Part shown: one piece after another, positions 25,426 through 33,613 of the stretch | Layout of the letters: every line of letters begins with the position of its first letter | How positions within the stretch are numbered: position 1 is the stretch's first letter | DNA from: Chloroflexota bacterium | GTDB taxonomy: Bacteria > Chloroflexota > Ktedonobacteria > Ktedonobacterales > Ktedonobacteraceae | Direction: 5' to 3' | DNA: 42,482 nucleotides | Assembly: GCA_027316975.1 (NCBI GenBank) | Contig: DAHVFL010000001.1 | Coordinates: 1 to 42,482, forward strand | Position numbers and translations under genes: made by a program | The notes under the pieces: generated by a model | The model's input: only the letters and a program-made list of their open reading frames with translations | Databases searched by the model: none | Told to the model about the DNA's origin: nothing

Positions 25426-25629
25426 ATGCCACAGCCACAAGAAAAGCTGCTTACCGTTAAGCAGGTTGCCGATATAATGAGCGTGGATGAAAAGACTATC
25501 CGTAGCTGGATACAGAGGGGTGATTTAAGGGCGGTCAATATAGGTCGTCTACGTCCTGAATATCGTATCCGGCCTACCGACCTTGATGAATTTATCTCAC
25601 ACAGACAAACAGATCGATCTGATAATTAA
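25426..25629 (+). CDS. excisionase/MerR-type small DNA-binding protein
   Basis: The 67-residue protein is a winged-helix DNA-binding domain of the excisionase family: LLTVKQVADIMSVDEKTIRSW (helix-turn-helix), then IQRGDLRAVNIGRLRPEYRI (wing) and DLDEFI. ATG 25426 has GAGAGG six bases upstream. Such proteins help excision or act as small repressors; IS607-type TnpA uses a similar domain fused to a serine recombinase, which is missing here. It lies inside the insertion, divergent from the sigma-like gene, so it is a candidate regulator of that gene. Confidence 0.8.
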   Translation: MPQPQEKLLTVKQVADIMSVDEKTIRSWIQRGDLRAVNIGRLRPEYRIRPTDLDEFISHRQTDRSDN

Positions 25630-25654
25630 TTATTTTGCTCAATCAAACTGTAAA

Positions 25655-25731
25655 AAGCTCTGCGGCTAACACCTGTCAAAGTTGTTGCACTTCTCTCTGC
25701 TTTATTTTAAGGGGTGTTAGCCGCAGAGCTT
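25655..25731. repeat. 19-bp perfect inverted repeat at right end of the insertion
   Basis: The arm 25655-25673 and the arm 25713-25731 are exact reverse complements around a 39-base loop. It ends where hydrolase sequence resumes. It may be an element end or a terminator for the HTH gene, as CTTATTTCTTTC follows. Confidence 0.8.
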
Positions 25732-25734
25732 CTT

Positions 25735-26432
25735 ATTTCTTTCATGGAGGTGGTTGGGTGATCTGTAATCTCGACACCCACGATGGTCTTTGCCGCAGCC
25801 TGGCGAACGGAACACATTGTATCGTCGTATCGGTAGACTACCGGCTCGCGCCCGAACACAAATTTCCTGCCGCGCCCGAAGATTGCTACGCCGCGACTTC
25901 GTGGGTAGCCGAAAACGCACCTCGGTTCAACGGCGACCCCGCACGCATAGCTGTTGGCGGGGATAGCGCGGGCGGCAATCTCGCAGCCGTTATCTCACGG
26001 ATGGCGCGCGATAAGGGAGGCCCGGCGTTGAGCTTTCAGCTACTCATCTATCCCGCCACCGTCTTTACCATAAGATACCCTTCCGTGGAAGAAAATGGCG
26101 AAGGCTATGGCTTGACCGAGCAGGATATGACCTGGTTCACGAACCATTACTTGAATAACGCGGAAGAGAAGCAGAACCCTCTCGCGTCCCCGCTGCTGGC
26201 CGCTGATCTGAGTAGATTACCTCCCGCGCTCGCCATTACCGCCGAGTACGACCCGCTCAGAGACGAAGGCGAGATGTACGGTCAGAAACTGAAAGATGCT
26301 GGCGTACCCGTCACCATCACCCGCTACGATGGTATGACGCACGGCTTTGTAGGTATGCCCTACGATAAGGGCAGGCAAGCGATTGCCGAATCCTGCGTCG
26401 CGCTGCGAGCAGCTTTTGCTCTCAAAACGTGA
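25735..26432 (+). pseudogene. C-terminal part of the interrupted alpha/beta hydrolase
   Basis: The frame resumes with FFHGGGWV (oxyanion-hole HGGGW), followed by VVSVDYRLAPEHKFPAA, IAVGGDSAGGNLAA (nucleophile Ser in GDSAG), TAEYDPLRDEGE (Asp) and GMTHGFVG (His). All catalytic parts of a hormone-sensitive-lipase-type esterase are thus present, but the N-terminal cap lies at 21671-21888. An open frame begins at 25635 inside the inserted DNA, but no ribosome-binding site supports a working short form. The gene is most likely inactivated. Confidence 0.85.
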
Positions 26433-26516
26433 TTAGCACTACTCGTACCGCAGCACATCCAGCAGCGGCCTGCGCAAGGGTACGCCCCCTTATCATGCCG
26501 CTTTGCATTATCATAG

Positions 26517-26600
26517 TATGGTAGGGGCGCACCCTTGCGGTCGCCCTGGCATTTCACCCTCTTGCGGTCGCCCCGGCACTTCACCCTCTCGCGGTCGCCT
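26517..26600. repeat. copy of the GGTAGGGGCG repeat followed by 27-base tandem units
   Basis: Bases 26517-26551 match the right arm of the inverted repeat at 13897-13930, with one extra base. The sequence then repeats with a 27-base period (26535-26561, 26562-26588, then a partial third copy). It fills the gap between the broken hydrolase and yqeC. Confidence 0.75.
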
Positions 26601-26612
26601 CCCAGTTTATTC

Positions 26613-27356
26613 TCAAAACCACCCACCCACCACTTCTGAATACAACGTACTTGTTATGCGCGCCGATTTACGCATTCGCTCCGCCAGTTCCAGCACAACT
26701 TCCCGCCGCTCTGGCGTCACATGTGTCACCAGTACATACGCGCTAGCCGTCCCCGGAATACCCTTCAACGCCCCCTGCTCGCTCGTCATCAATTGCGCAA
26801 TCACGTCAGGCGTCAACGTATCGCCCACATGAATGCCTGTTACCGCGGCGATGCGTTCTGGCCGGTGCGCAATCTCCTCGCTCAATAGCCGCATGATGGC
26901 TTCCGCGCTCATAAGCAGCAGCGCAACGTTCGTTTCAAGCGGCGCCACCGGCTCATAGTCAGCCGGAGCTTTAATCATGCGGTGACGCGCGCCATCAGCC
27001 TCGATAATCACAGCATCTGCCCCGCCTTCTTGCATCAGCAACGAAGGGATATCGGGTTGAATACTCATCAATTTCCCGCGATTATCTCTACCGGTTGCCA
27101 CCGTAATGCGACGGTGATGCGCCCACGCTGCTCTTACCTTGTTCAGCAACATGCGTGTATCAACTTCAAGAATCAACTTCTCGGTCTCATCAGAACTGGG
27201 CGTGAAAATTTGTGTAGTAGTGGCGGTGATGACGCGCTTTCCCCTTTGTGCCAGTTCGCGGGCCAGCGTGTACATCGTGGTGGTTTTGCCGCCTGCTCCA
27301 ACAATGGAAATAAGCGGTTGTTCCGGCAAATCTATCAGGTCAGAAAGCAATGGCAT
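26613..27356 (-). CDS. yqeC: YqeC-type molybdenum-hydroxylase accessory protein
   Basis: The 247-residue protein has an N-terminal P-loop SIVGAGGKTTTMYTLA, VITATTTQIFTP, ADAVIIEADGARHRMIKAP and HVGDTLTPDVIA, the set seen in YqeC. In E. coli yqeC lies in the ygeW-ssnA region, and the family is associated with selenium-dependent molybdenum hydroxylase maturation. Here it stands alone about 9 kb from the xanthine dehydrogenase genes, on the same strand, which supports a link to that enzyme. ATG 27356 has GGAG six bases upstream. YqeB and MocA-like partners are not in the window. Confidence 0.85.
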   Translation of the reverse strand: MPLLSDLIDLPEQPLISIVGAGGKTTTMYTLARELAQRGKRVITATTTQIFTPSSDETEKLILEVDTRMLLNKVRAAWAHHRRITVATGRDNRGKLMSIQPDIPSLLMQEGGADAVIIEADGARHRMIKAPADYEPVAPLETNVALLLMSAEAIMRLLSEEIAHRPERIAAVTGIHVGDTLTPDVIAQLMTSEQGALKGIPGTASAYVLVTHVTPERREVVLELAERMRKSARITSTLYSEVVGGWF

Positions 27357-27538
27357 GAATACTCCAATTTTGACAAAGATTGATATTTCTACTATATACC
27401 ATAAATGCGTCTCATTCGGCGGACCTCTAACTTGCGCCAGTTAGCATAAAGTACCAGCCTTTCAACCGGAGTTTGTCAAATGGCGGCAAATCCAGTAAAG
27501 TAGGGGCATCACGAGCGAAGAAGATTGGAGAGAGTCGC

Positions 27539-28516
27539 ATGCAACAATTGGAAAAAGATACCCACCCTATTATTGCTGACTACGATGCTGATAACTATGA
27601 CTATCGTTCCCATTGGGACAACAGAGCTTACGAACAGTGGGCCGAATCTTATGCATTCAAACGTCTCCTTACTGGTATTGGAAAGGCGCAGTGGCTTATC
27701 GATTTTGGAGGCGGGTTTGGGCGCAACACCATTCACTACAAACGGCGCGCCGAACACTGTGTCATCGTTGACTATTCTATCAGAAATCTCCAACTCGCCG
27801 CCTCAACCTATGGGCCAGAGATCGAAAGTGGTCACATCTTCCTTATTCGTGCCGACCTCTACCACTTACCATTTATCGATAGCGCATTTGATGTCGGGCT
27901 TATCATCCGGGTTCTCCACCACCTCACTGAGGTAGAGAGCGCAATCAAAGAAATGGGACGTGTCGTGGGTCATGATTGGCTTCTCGATGTTCCTATTAAG
28001 CATCACGTTTTTGCGCCTATACGTGGACTCATGCATGGAGAAGCGGGCAAACTCTCCAACTGGGAACCCAGAAAGGTGGAAAATGGCGATACGCCTTTCG
28101 TGAGCTTTCACCTGGCAATGATAAGAAAACTTCTAACTGACTACGGATGGGATAGCAAAGTTATTGCAAGCGTCAACAACTTCCGGCGCTGGGATCAAGT
28201 CCTGCCTGCATGGGTTGTGACTATCCTACGGCCTCTGGTCTATGGCCTTGAGAAAGGTACGCAAAGGGTGGGCAAGGGATGGTGGGGGCCAGATCAATTT
28301 GTCCACGCAACGCGCAAAACGCCCATTCTACCGCAAGCCTCTGCAATGGTACTACCACCGGAACCCGAGGGCATGCCAATTGCAGCGCTGGCGACGAAGG
28401 TGATCTGCCCGATCTGTCAAATACCGCTGCAATGGTCAAGTGATGCAGCACGGTGCCAAAACTGCTCCCGTGAATACGTACGCACAGGGTTGGTCTGGGA
28501 TTTTGTTCCAAACTAA
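27539..28516 (+). CDS. class I SAM methyltransferase with C-terminal zinc ribbon
   Basis: The 325-residue protein carries a class I methyltransferase fold: LIDFGGGFGRNT (SAM motif I), VIVDYS (motif II), RADLYHLPF and VGLIIRVLHHL (post-I). The C-terminal 40 residues form a Trm112-like ribbon (ICPIC, then ARCQNCSREY). The ATG at 27539 is preceded by GGAGAGAG; a longer frame from 27473 lacks such a site. The substrate is unknown. It converges with patD across a GC-rich hairpin. Confidence 0.82.
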   Translation: MQQLEKDTHPIIADYDADNYDYRSHWDNRAYEQWAESYAFKRLLTGIGKAQWLIDFGGGFGRNTIHYKRRAEHCVIVDYSIRNLQLAASTYGPEIESGHIFLIRADLYHLPFIDSAFDVGLIIRVLHHLTEVESAIKEMGRVVGHDWLLDVPIKHHVFAPIRGLMHGEAGKLSNWEPRKVENGDTPFVSFHLAMIRKLLTDYGWDSKVIASVNNFRRWDQVLPAWVVTILRPLVYGLEKGTQRVGKGWWGPDQFVHATRKTPILPQASAMVLPPEPEGMPIAALATKVICPICQIPLQWSSDAARCQNCSREYVRTGLVWDFVPN

Positions 28517-28578
28517 GGCATAGAATCTGATACTACATAGCTGGATTGACACGAACGCAACGAAACCAGAAGACAAAC

Positions 28579-28600
28579 GTAGCGCCCGCGCGGGCGCTAC
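28579..28600. terminator. bidirectional hairpin between convergent genes
   Basis: GTAGCGCCCGC pairs exactly with GCGGGCGCTAC, an 11-bp perfect palindrome between the stops of the methyltransferase and patD. No T-run follows, but position and strength suggest a shared terminator. Confidence 0.6.
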
Positions 28601-28625
28601 GCCATACATCAGTCTCAACAAGCGG

Positions 28626-30122
28626 CTATTCGGCATCGCCAAAGATGGTATAGTGCCAGCCCTTACGATTCTCATTGGTCAGTTCGACCAGCACATGCTT
28701 GATCTGTGTGTACTCGTCGAACGAATACATCGACATATCCTTGCCAAAGCCGCTCTCTTTGAAACCGCCATGCGGCATCTCAGAAGTGAGCGGCAGGTGA
28801 TCGTTGACCCATACGGTTCCGAACTGCAAAACGCTGGCGGCGCGCATAGCCTTGAAGATGTCAGTGGTCCAGACCGAAGCCGCCAGTCCATACACAACAT
28901 CGTTGGCTTTCTGCAACACTTCCTCTTCGGTGCTGAAACGGCAAACCACCATCACGGGACCAAAGACCTCGTTCTGCACGATATCGGCATCGTTGCGGTC
29001 TTGCGCGATCACCGTTGGCTCGAAGAAGAAGCCTTTCTCCAACCCGGCCACATGCGCGCGCCGCCCGCCGGTGACGATATTCGCGCCGTCGCGCAGCGCG
29101 CGTTCCACAAAACCTTCGACGGTGGCGCGCTGGTTGGCGGAGATCAACGGCCCCATATCGGTGCTTTCATTGGCCGGATTGCCGACGCGCACCTGCTTGA
29201 CCTTGCTGAGGAAGGATTGCATGAACTGGTCGTAAACACCGTCCTGCACATAGATGCGCGTCGCCGCCGTGCAGTCCTGGCCGCAATTGACATAGCCGCC
29301 CACTACCGCGCCATTGGCGGCAGCCTCGATATTGGCATCTTCATAAACGATGAACGGCGCTTTGCCGCCCAGTTCGAGATGCGCGTGCTTGAGCGTTTCC
29401 GCCGCCGCCCGCATAACATGCTTACCGCTCTCGGTGCTGCCCGTCACGGAAACCATGTTGACCTGCCTGTGGCTCGACAAAGCCTGCGCCACACCGGGGC
29501 CGCTGGTCAAGATATTGAGTACTCCAGCAGGTATGCCAGCCTCCAACGCAATTTCGCCAAGCTTGAGTGTGGTCAGAGGCGTCTCGACCGAAGGTTTGAG
29601 CACAACGGTGTTGCCAGCCGCCAGGGCCGGCCCGATCTTCCAGGCCGCCATCATGAACGGGTAGTTCCAGGGGGCCAGCGATGCAACCACGCCGAGCGGC
29701 TCGCGGCGAATGATGCTGGTATGCCCGCCGGTATACTCGCTCGACGCCGCGCCAGCCAGGTGGCGAGCCGCGCCCGCGAAGTAATGGAAATTGTCGATTG
29801 CAAAGGGAATGTCGCTATCACGCGACAGCTTGATGGGCTTGCCTGTATCCTGCGACTCCAGTTCGGCCAGTTCAGAAGCGTGTGCCTCGATAGCCATCGT
29901 GAACTTTTCCAGCATCGCCGCTCGCGTGCCGTGTGCCAGCTTCGACCAGCGACCATCATCAAAAGCCTCGCGCGCCGCAGCTACCGCGCGCTCAACATCT
30001 TCTACCGAGCTTACAGGCACCTCGGCAATCGGTGAACCCGAAGCCGGGCCAATATCCTCGGCCTTTTTGCCCGCACTACTATCAACGAGTTCGCCATTAA
30101 TTAACAGTTTGTACTCAGCCAC
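28626..30122 (-). CDS. patD: aldehyde dehydrogenase, gamma-aminobutyraldehyde type
   Basis: The 498-residue NAD-dependent aldehyde dehydrogenase has HLELGGKAP (general base Glu) and NCGQDCTA (nucleophile Cys). The blocks ELESQDTGKP, FFAGAAR-like FHYFAGAARHL, EYTGGHTSIIRREPLGVVAS, APWNYPFMMAAWK and SEMPHGGFKESGFGKDMS follow E. coli 4-aminobutyraldehyde dehydrogenase (YdcW/PatD) closely. I chose the GTG at 30122 because AAAGGAG lies 8 bases before it. With the PatA-like gene at 33614-35104 this gives putrescine to 4-aminobutanal to GABA. A betaine-aldehyde-type substrate is the main alternative. Confidence 0.85.
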   Translation of the reverse strand: MAEYKLLINGELVDSSAGKKAEDIGPASGSPIAEVPVSSVEDVERAVAAAREAFDDGRWSKLAHGTRAAMLEKFTMAIEAHASELAELESQDTGKPIKLSRDSDIPFAIDNFHYFAGAARHLAGAASSEYTGGHTSIIRREPLGVVASLAPWNYPFMMAAWKIGPALAAGNTVVLKPSVETPLTTLKLGEIALEAGIPAGVLNILTSGPGVAQALSSHRQVNMVSVTGSTESGKHVMRAAAETLKHAHLELGGKAPFIVYEDANIEAAANGAVVGGYVNCGQDCTAATRIYVQDGVYDQFMQSFLSKVKQVRVGNPANESTDMGPLISANQRATVEGFVERALRDGANIVTGGRRAHVAGLEKGFFFEPTVIAQDRNDADIVQNEVFGPVMVVCRFSTEEEVLQKANDVVYGLAASVWTTDIFKAMRAASVLQFGTVWVNDHLPLTSEMPHGGFKESGFGKDMSMYSFDEYTQIKHVLVELTNENRKGWHYTIFGDAE

Positions 30123-30360
30123 CTCAGTAGCTCCTTTCGCATATGCGAAATAACGGGACGTTCCAATTGGTCCCTTACACGAAAAACGCACTCATTTGGA
30201 TGGTAGTAAACGATATTCGCAGCCATTAGACACATTCATTACGAATTTTATGAATGTGTTCGCTAATCATTATGCTAGCATTTTATCACAGGCATGAGTT
30301 AAGTTCATAGGGCAATATATCTGTGTTCTCTACCCTGATTGTGTAGAGACGGATTATCCC

Positions 30361-30389
30361 TTGACTAATGGACAAATGTCCATTATACT
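30361..30389 (+). promoter_or_regulatory. promoter of the XRE-cupin regulator
   Basis: TTGACT (30361-30366), a 17-base spacer and TATACT (30384-30389). The first operator fills the spacer, so a bound regulator would exclude RNA polymerase. Confidence 0.8.
30366..30385. promoter_or_regulatory. operator 1 (TAATGGACA-AA-TGTCCATTA)
   Basis: A 9-bp inverted repeat with a 2-base centre, lying between the -35 and -10 boxes. It is identical to the second copy 35 bases downstream. The half-site TAATGGACA resembles the TAATGAACA core reported for E. coli PuuR boxes, which fits the PuuR-like regulator next to it. Confidence 0.75.
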
Positions 30390-30400
30390 GAACATCATAA

Positions 30401-30420
30401 TAATGGACAAATGTCCATTA
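30401..30420. promoter_or_regulatory. operator 2, identical to operator 1
   Basis: The 20-base element of operator 1 is repeated exactly, 35 bases on (start to start), between the promoter and the start codon at 30444. Two copies suggest cooperative autorepression. Confidence 0.75.
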
Positions 30421-30443
30421 TACCAAACACTTCGGAGATGGAT

Positions 30444-31019
30444 ATGGTCTCTTTGCATATTACAACCAACCTTCTTGCGCAATCTGTACGAGCGCATCGG
30501 GAGAGTAGAGGATTTTCATTGGGAACCCTTGCCGAACAGGCTGGTATCTCGAAAACGAGCCTCTCCAAGATTGAATCCGGACAGGGAAATCCTTCTCTTG
30601 ATATCTTGTGTCGCATTGCCAGCGCATTGAACGTCCCCGTTGGCACATTGTTCGGCGCGGAAAGTCGTCCTCAGTTACATGTCATCCGCCGCGACGAGGG
30701 ACAGATCATCACCTCCGAGTCTGGTTTATCCATCCGGCCAATCCTTACCGAGGGTCGCCATCACCGCACGGAAATCTATGAGATGCTTTTGCCAGCACAG
30801 ATAGCGTACCATTCCCTCGCTCATATCTCTGGCACGCAGGAATTTATCATCTGTATTGAAGGAGATATCTTCCTGGGACCAGAAGGACAGGAAGTACGTC
30901 TCCAACCGGGAGACGCCGTCTGGTTCTCTGCCGATCTTCCCCACTCCTATACCTCGACTAGTGGCGCAAGAGCATTCCTGGTTATGAAATACCCTCCTGC
31001 TCAAGGTGTCTTGCCATGA
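30444..31019 (+). CDS. XRE-cupin transcriptional regulator, PuuR-like
   Basis: The 191-residue protein joins an XRE helix-turn-helix (FSLGTLAEQAGISKTSLSKIESGQGNPSL) to a C-terminal cupin (YHSLAHISGTQEFIICIEGD, then LQPGDAVWFSADLPHSY). This is the layout of PuuR and related amine-responsive repressors, where the cupin senses a small ligand. ATG 30444 has CGGAG six bases upstream; the frame opens further upstream inside operator 2, which argues against the longer form. It is divergent from patD and upstream of the DGD-like gene, so it likely controls both and itself. Confidence 0.88.
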   Translation: MVSLHITTNLLAQSVRAHRESRGFSLGTLAEQAGISKTSLSKIESGQGNPSLDILCRIASALNVPVGTLFGAESRPQLHVIRRDEGQIITSESGLSIRPILTEGRHHRTEIYEMLLPAQIAYHSLAHISGTQEFIICIEGDIFLGPEGQEVRLQPGDAVWFSADLPHSYTSTSGARAFLVMKYPPAQGVLP

Positions 31020-31094
31020 GGTTTTTGTCTTACATTCAACATCCCGGGCGAGTATGCTTTGTTGTGTAGTTCCTCTAGCTGAAAGGAAACGAGC

Positions 31095-32402
31095 ATGTCA
31101 GACAAACGCGAAGACTTTCTGATCCGGTATGCGCATGATTTTGCCCCTTTCATCGTGGCGCGGGCATCTGGATCGTGGGTCGAGACAACGGAAGGTCAAC
31201 GCATCCTCGACTTCACCTCTGGTCAAATCTGCTCAACCATTGGGCACAATCACCCGCGACTTGTTGCAGCCGTACAGCAATCACTGGAGGATGTGATTCA
31301 TCTCAATTCCTGGATACTATCTGAACCTGTACTGGCGCTTGCTGAAAGGCTTGTTGGACTTGCCGCGTCATCCCTCGATAAGGTGATCCTTGTCAATACA
31401 GGGGGGGAGGCAAACGAAGTCGCTTTACGCCTCGCCAAAATGCATACAGGACGTTTCGAGATTGTGGGGCTAACTCGCAGTTGGCACGGCTTACAGGCTG
31501 GAGTCGCATCACTCAACCTGGCGGGAGGACATGCAGGGTATGGACCGATGATGCCTGGGACGCTTACGCTTCCAGCCCCGTATGCCTATCGATGCCCCAT
31601 TCGCCACTGCAACGGTACCTGTGACTGCTCGTGTTTAGAAGCTGGTTTTGATGTGATTGACCAACAATCAGTGAGATCCCTGTGCGCTGTGATTGCTGAG
31701 CCTGTGCTTTCGGCGGGCGGAATCATTGTTCCCCCACCCGATTACTTCCAACGCTTACGCGCTCTATGCGATGATCGTGAAATGCTCTTGATTATAGATG
31801 AAGCTCAGACCGGCTTTGGCCGGCTCGGAACCATGTTTGGGTTCGAGTTGTATGGGATTGAACCTGATATTTTATCTGTGTCCAAGACCCTGGGCGGCGG
31901 TATTCCTATCGCTGCCACTCTTACTACTTCAGCCATTGAGGCAGATTGTTACAACAAAGGCTTTGTACACGTCACTTCCCATGTCTCAGACCCGCTTCCA
32001 GCCTCTGCCGGGCTGGCTGTCATTGAAGTCATTGAAGAAGAGCATCTTGTCGAGCAAGCAAAGCAGCGTGGAAAGTACCTGTTGGCACGTTTGCTGGAAC
32101 TTCAGCAGCGCCATGAGCAGATTGGCGACGTGCGAGGAAAAGGGTTGCTTGTAGGGATAGAACTGGTAGAAGATCGTGTAAAGAAAACTCCTGCCGACAC
32201 ATTGGCGATAGCCGTAAGTGACGAATGCATTAGACGTGGATTATCTATGAACATTGTTCGTTCCGTCGGTGGCATGCTCAACTGTTTCCGTATGGCGCCA
32301 CCATTGTCAGTTACGGAAGGGGAGATCGATATAGCCATAGAAATCATCGATGATGCGCTGACGACTGTTCTTGCTTCGCACCTATCTCGTTCCCAGTTCT
32401 AG
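31095..32402 (+). CDS. class III aminotransferase, 2,2-dialkylglycine decarboxylase-like
   Basis: The 435-residue fold-type I PLP enzyme follows dialkylglycine decarboxylase along its length: FAPFIVARASGSW, RILDFTSGQICSTIGHNHP, EIVGLTRSWHG, LLIIDEAQTGFGR, ILSVSKTLGGGIP (PLP Lys), HVTSHVSDPLPA, GDVRGKGLLVGIE and GLSMNIV. That enzyme decarboxylates and transaminates 2,2-dialkylglycines. A His/Cys-rich insert (CPIRHCNGTCDCSC), not typical of the family as I know it, could bind metal. ATG 31095 follows AAAGGAAACG. It lies directly downstream of the regulator and is probably co-regulated. Confidence 0.82.
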   Translation: MSDKREDFLIRYAHDFAPFIVARASGSWVETTEGQRILDFTSGQICSTIGHNHPRLVAAVQQSLEDVIHLNSWILSEPVLALAERLVGLAASSLDKVILVNTGGEANEVALRLAKMHTGRFEIVGLTRSWHGLQAGVASLNLAGGHAGYGPMMPGTLTLPAPYAYRCPIRHCNGTCDCSCLEAGFDVIDQQSVRSLCAVIAEPVLSAGGIIVPPPDYFQRLRALCDDREMLLIIDEAQTGFGRLGTMFGFELYGIEPDILSVSKTLGGGIPIAATLTTSAIEADCYNKGFVHVTSHVSDPLPASAGLAVIEVIEEEHLVEQAKQRGKYLLARLLELQQRHEQIGDVRGKGLLVGIELVEDRVKKTPADTLAIAVSDECIRRGLSMNIVRSVGGMLNCFRMAPPLSVTEGEIDIAIEIIDDALTTVLASHLSRSQF

Positions 32403-32419
32403 AGAAAAAAGCTACATTC

Positions 32420-33589
32420 CTACGACACAGCCAACGTGCGCGTCTCTGTTACGTGCATGTCATACTTTGCCAGTTCGCGGAAGAACGGCTCGACAGGCAC
32501 GCATAGCTCAGGGCCGAGCGCGCCGCGCCGCGTAATCTCGCCATTCGCCAGCATCCGCCCCGCGATAGCCAGGGGAACGCCCGTATCGAGCGCGCCCGCG
32601 CCCACATTCCAGCGGCGATAGGGCAACACAACCACCTGGTTCGTAATCTCAACCTGCTGGCCTCCCGCTGTGCCGCTCGTGACCACACGTAACACATCGC
32701 AATCCTGCGGTTCCACATCTTCAACGGGTGCCATCTCGAGCAATTTTGCCAGCATCTCTCGCGGCGAAACCTTGACGCCGCGCACCGTAATTGGCTCATC
32801 ACTGCCAAAACCCAGGGTAACCAGAAAGGTGAGTTTCGTCATAAAATCGGTCGGAAAGGCAATCTTGAATGTGACAGAGCGTATACCCTTGTCTTGAAAA
32901 GAAACGGGGAAGGTTGCGCACTCCGAATGCAGCGAATACATAGCGGTGGCGCGACCAACAGGCAGGGGAAAAATCATCTCCTCCTGCCCGCTCAAGGGCT
33001 GCTGTGGATACCATTCGCCATCCTTGTAGACCTGCGGCTGTTTTGTGAACTCGTCAAGAATAGTGCGAATGGAGTAGGGCGCGACCAGGGGAGCCGTTGA
33101 AGGCGTGGAGTCGCTGCATCCCAATTCCACCTTCATACTCTCAACGCGGTCGAGCTTATCGGCAGCCGCGCGCGCCAGGATATTCGTAATGCCAGGAGTG
33201 CCGCCCATCCCCATAATAGCGGTGATGCCCGCCGCTTCAACCCCGGCGTGCAAAGACATCAGCCTGCGCGTCATGTGGAAGAGGCCACCGAGGTCAGCAT
33301 AATGCGCCTTCTCCCGAATACACGCCTGGAGAATAGACAGATTGAACGTATAATCTACTGCGCTCAACACGACATCCGCGCCGCGTATCAACTGGCACAA
33401 CCGCTCTTCATTGGTAACATCGATCTGACGCGCCTGCACTTTGCCGCTATTGAGCGAGGCTGCCAGTTCTTGCGCCCGCGCCTCGTTATAATCAGCGATT
33501 GTCACCAGGTCGATGTCGTCGTATTCACATAAAGCGCGCACCGTCACGCGCCCCATCGCTCCCGCGCCGCCAGCTACCACGATATGCAT
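32420..33589 (-). CDS. saccharopine-dehydrogenase-family NAD(P)-binding protein
   Basis: The 389-residue protein begins with a Rossmann motif MHIVVAGGAGAMGRVTVRAL, followed by LVTIADYNEARAQEL, ADVVLSAVDYT, ADLGGLFHMTRRL and GMGGTPGITNILA, typical of saccharopine dehydrogenase-like reductases such as lysine-6-dehydrogenase. The family oxidises or reduces a C-N bond of lysine- or ornithine-like substrates. ATG 33589 has GAGGAGGT upstream. It sits 24 bases downstream of patA on the same strand, so the two form an operon and probably share an amine or diamino-acid route. Confidence 0.85.
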   Translation of the reverse strand: MHIVVAGGAGAMGRVTVRALCEYDDIDLVTIADYNEARAQELAASLNSGKVQARQIDVTNEERLCQLIRGADVVLSAVDYTFNLSILQACIREKAHYADLGGLFHMTRRLMSLHAGVEAAGITAIMGMGGTPGITNILARAAADKLDRVESMKVELGCSDSTPSTAPLVAPYSIRTILDEFTKQPQVYKDGEWYPQQPLSGQEEMIFPLPVGRATAMYSLHSECATFPVSFQDKGIRSVTFKIAFPTDFMTKLTFLVTLGFGSDEPITVRGVKVSPREMLAKLLEMAPVEDVEPQDCDVLRVVTSGTAGGQQVEITNQVVVLPYRRWNVGAGALDTGVPLAIAGRMLANGEITRRGALGPELCVPVEPFFRELAKYDMHVTETRTLAVS

Positions 33590-33613
33590 AGAGTTACCTC
33601 CTCGCTTCGCTTG

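Larger units (their letters stand above)
21888..25735. mobile_element. insertion splitting the hydrolase: TnpB, unknown protein, sigma-like factor, HTH protein
   Basis: Hydrolase coding sequence stops near 21888 and resumes near 25735, so the DNA between is inserted. The left end has a small stem (21898-21903 with 21913-21918) beyond the tnpB 3' end. The right end has a 19-bp perfect inverted repeat (25655-25673 with 25713-25731). Inside are tnpB, a 156-residue unknown protein and a sigma-70-like gene on the minus strand, and a small HTH gene on the plus strand. No TnpA transposase or serine recombinase is present. It may be one unit or two nested ones; a 10-bp inverted repeat at 23347-23382 could be the tnpB-element left end. 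Exact borders are not proven, and I saw no target duplication. Confidence 0.7.
30123..30443. other. divergent control region between patD and the XRE-cupin gene
   Basis: This 321-base gap is AT-rich and holds a promoter and two matched operators (listed separately). It also has a 10-bp inverted repeat, ACACATTCAT (30230-30239) with ATGAATGTGT (30250-30259), nearer patD, which could be a further regulatory site. Confidence 0.6.

Noticed and set aside
25635..25734. Start of a working short hydrolase at 25635
   Set aside because: The first 33 residues come from the inverted repeat and lack a ribosome-binding site or family similarity; the real hydrolase sequence begins only near 25735.
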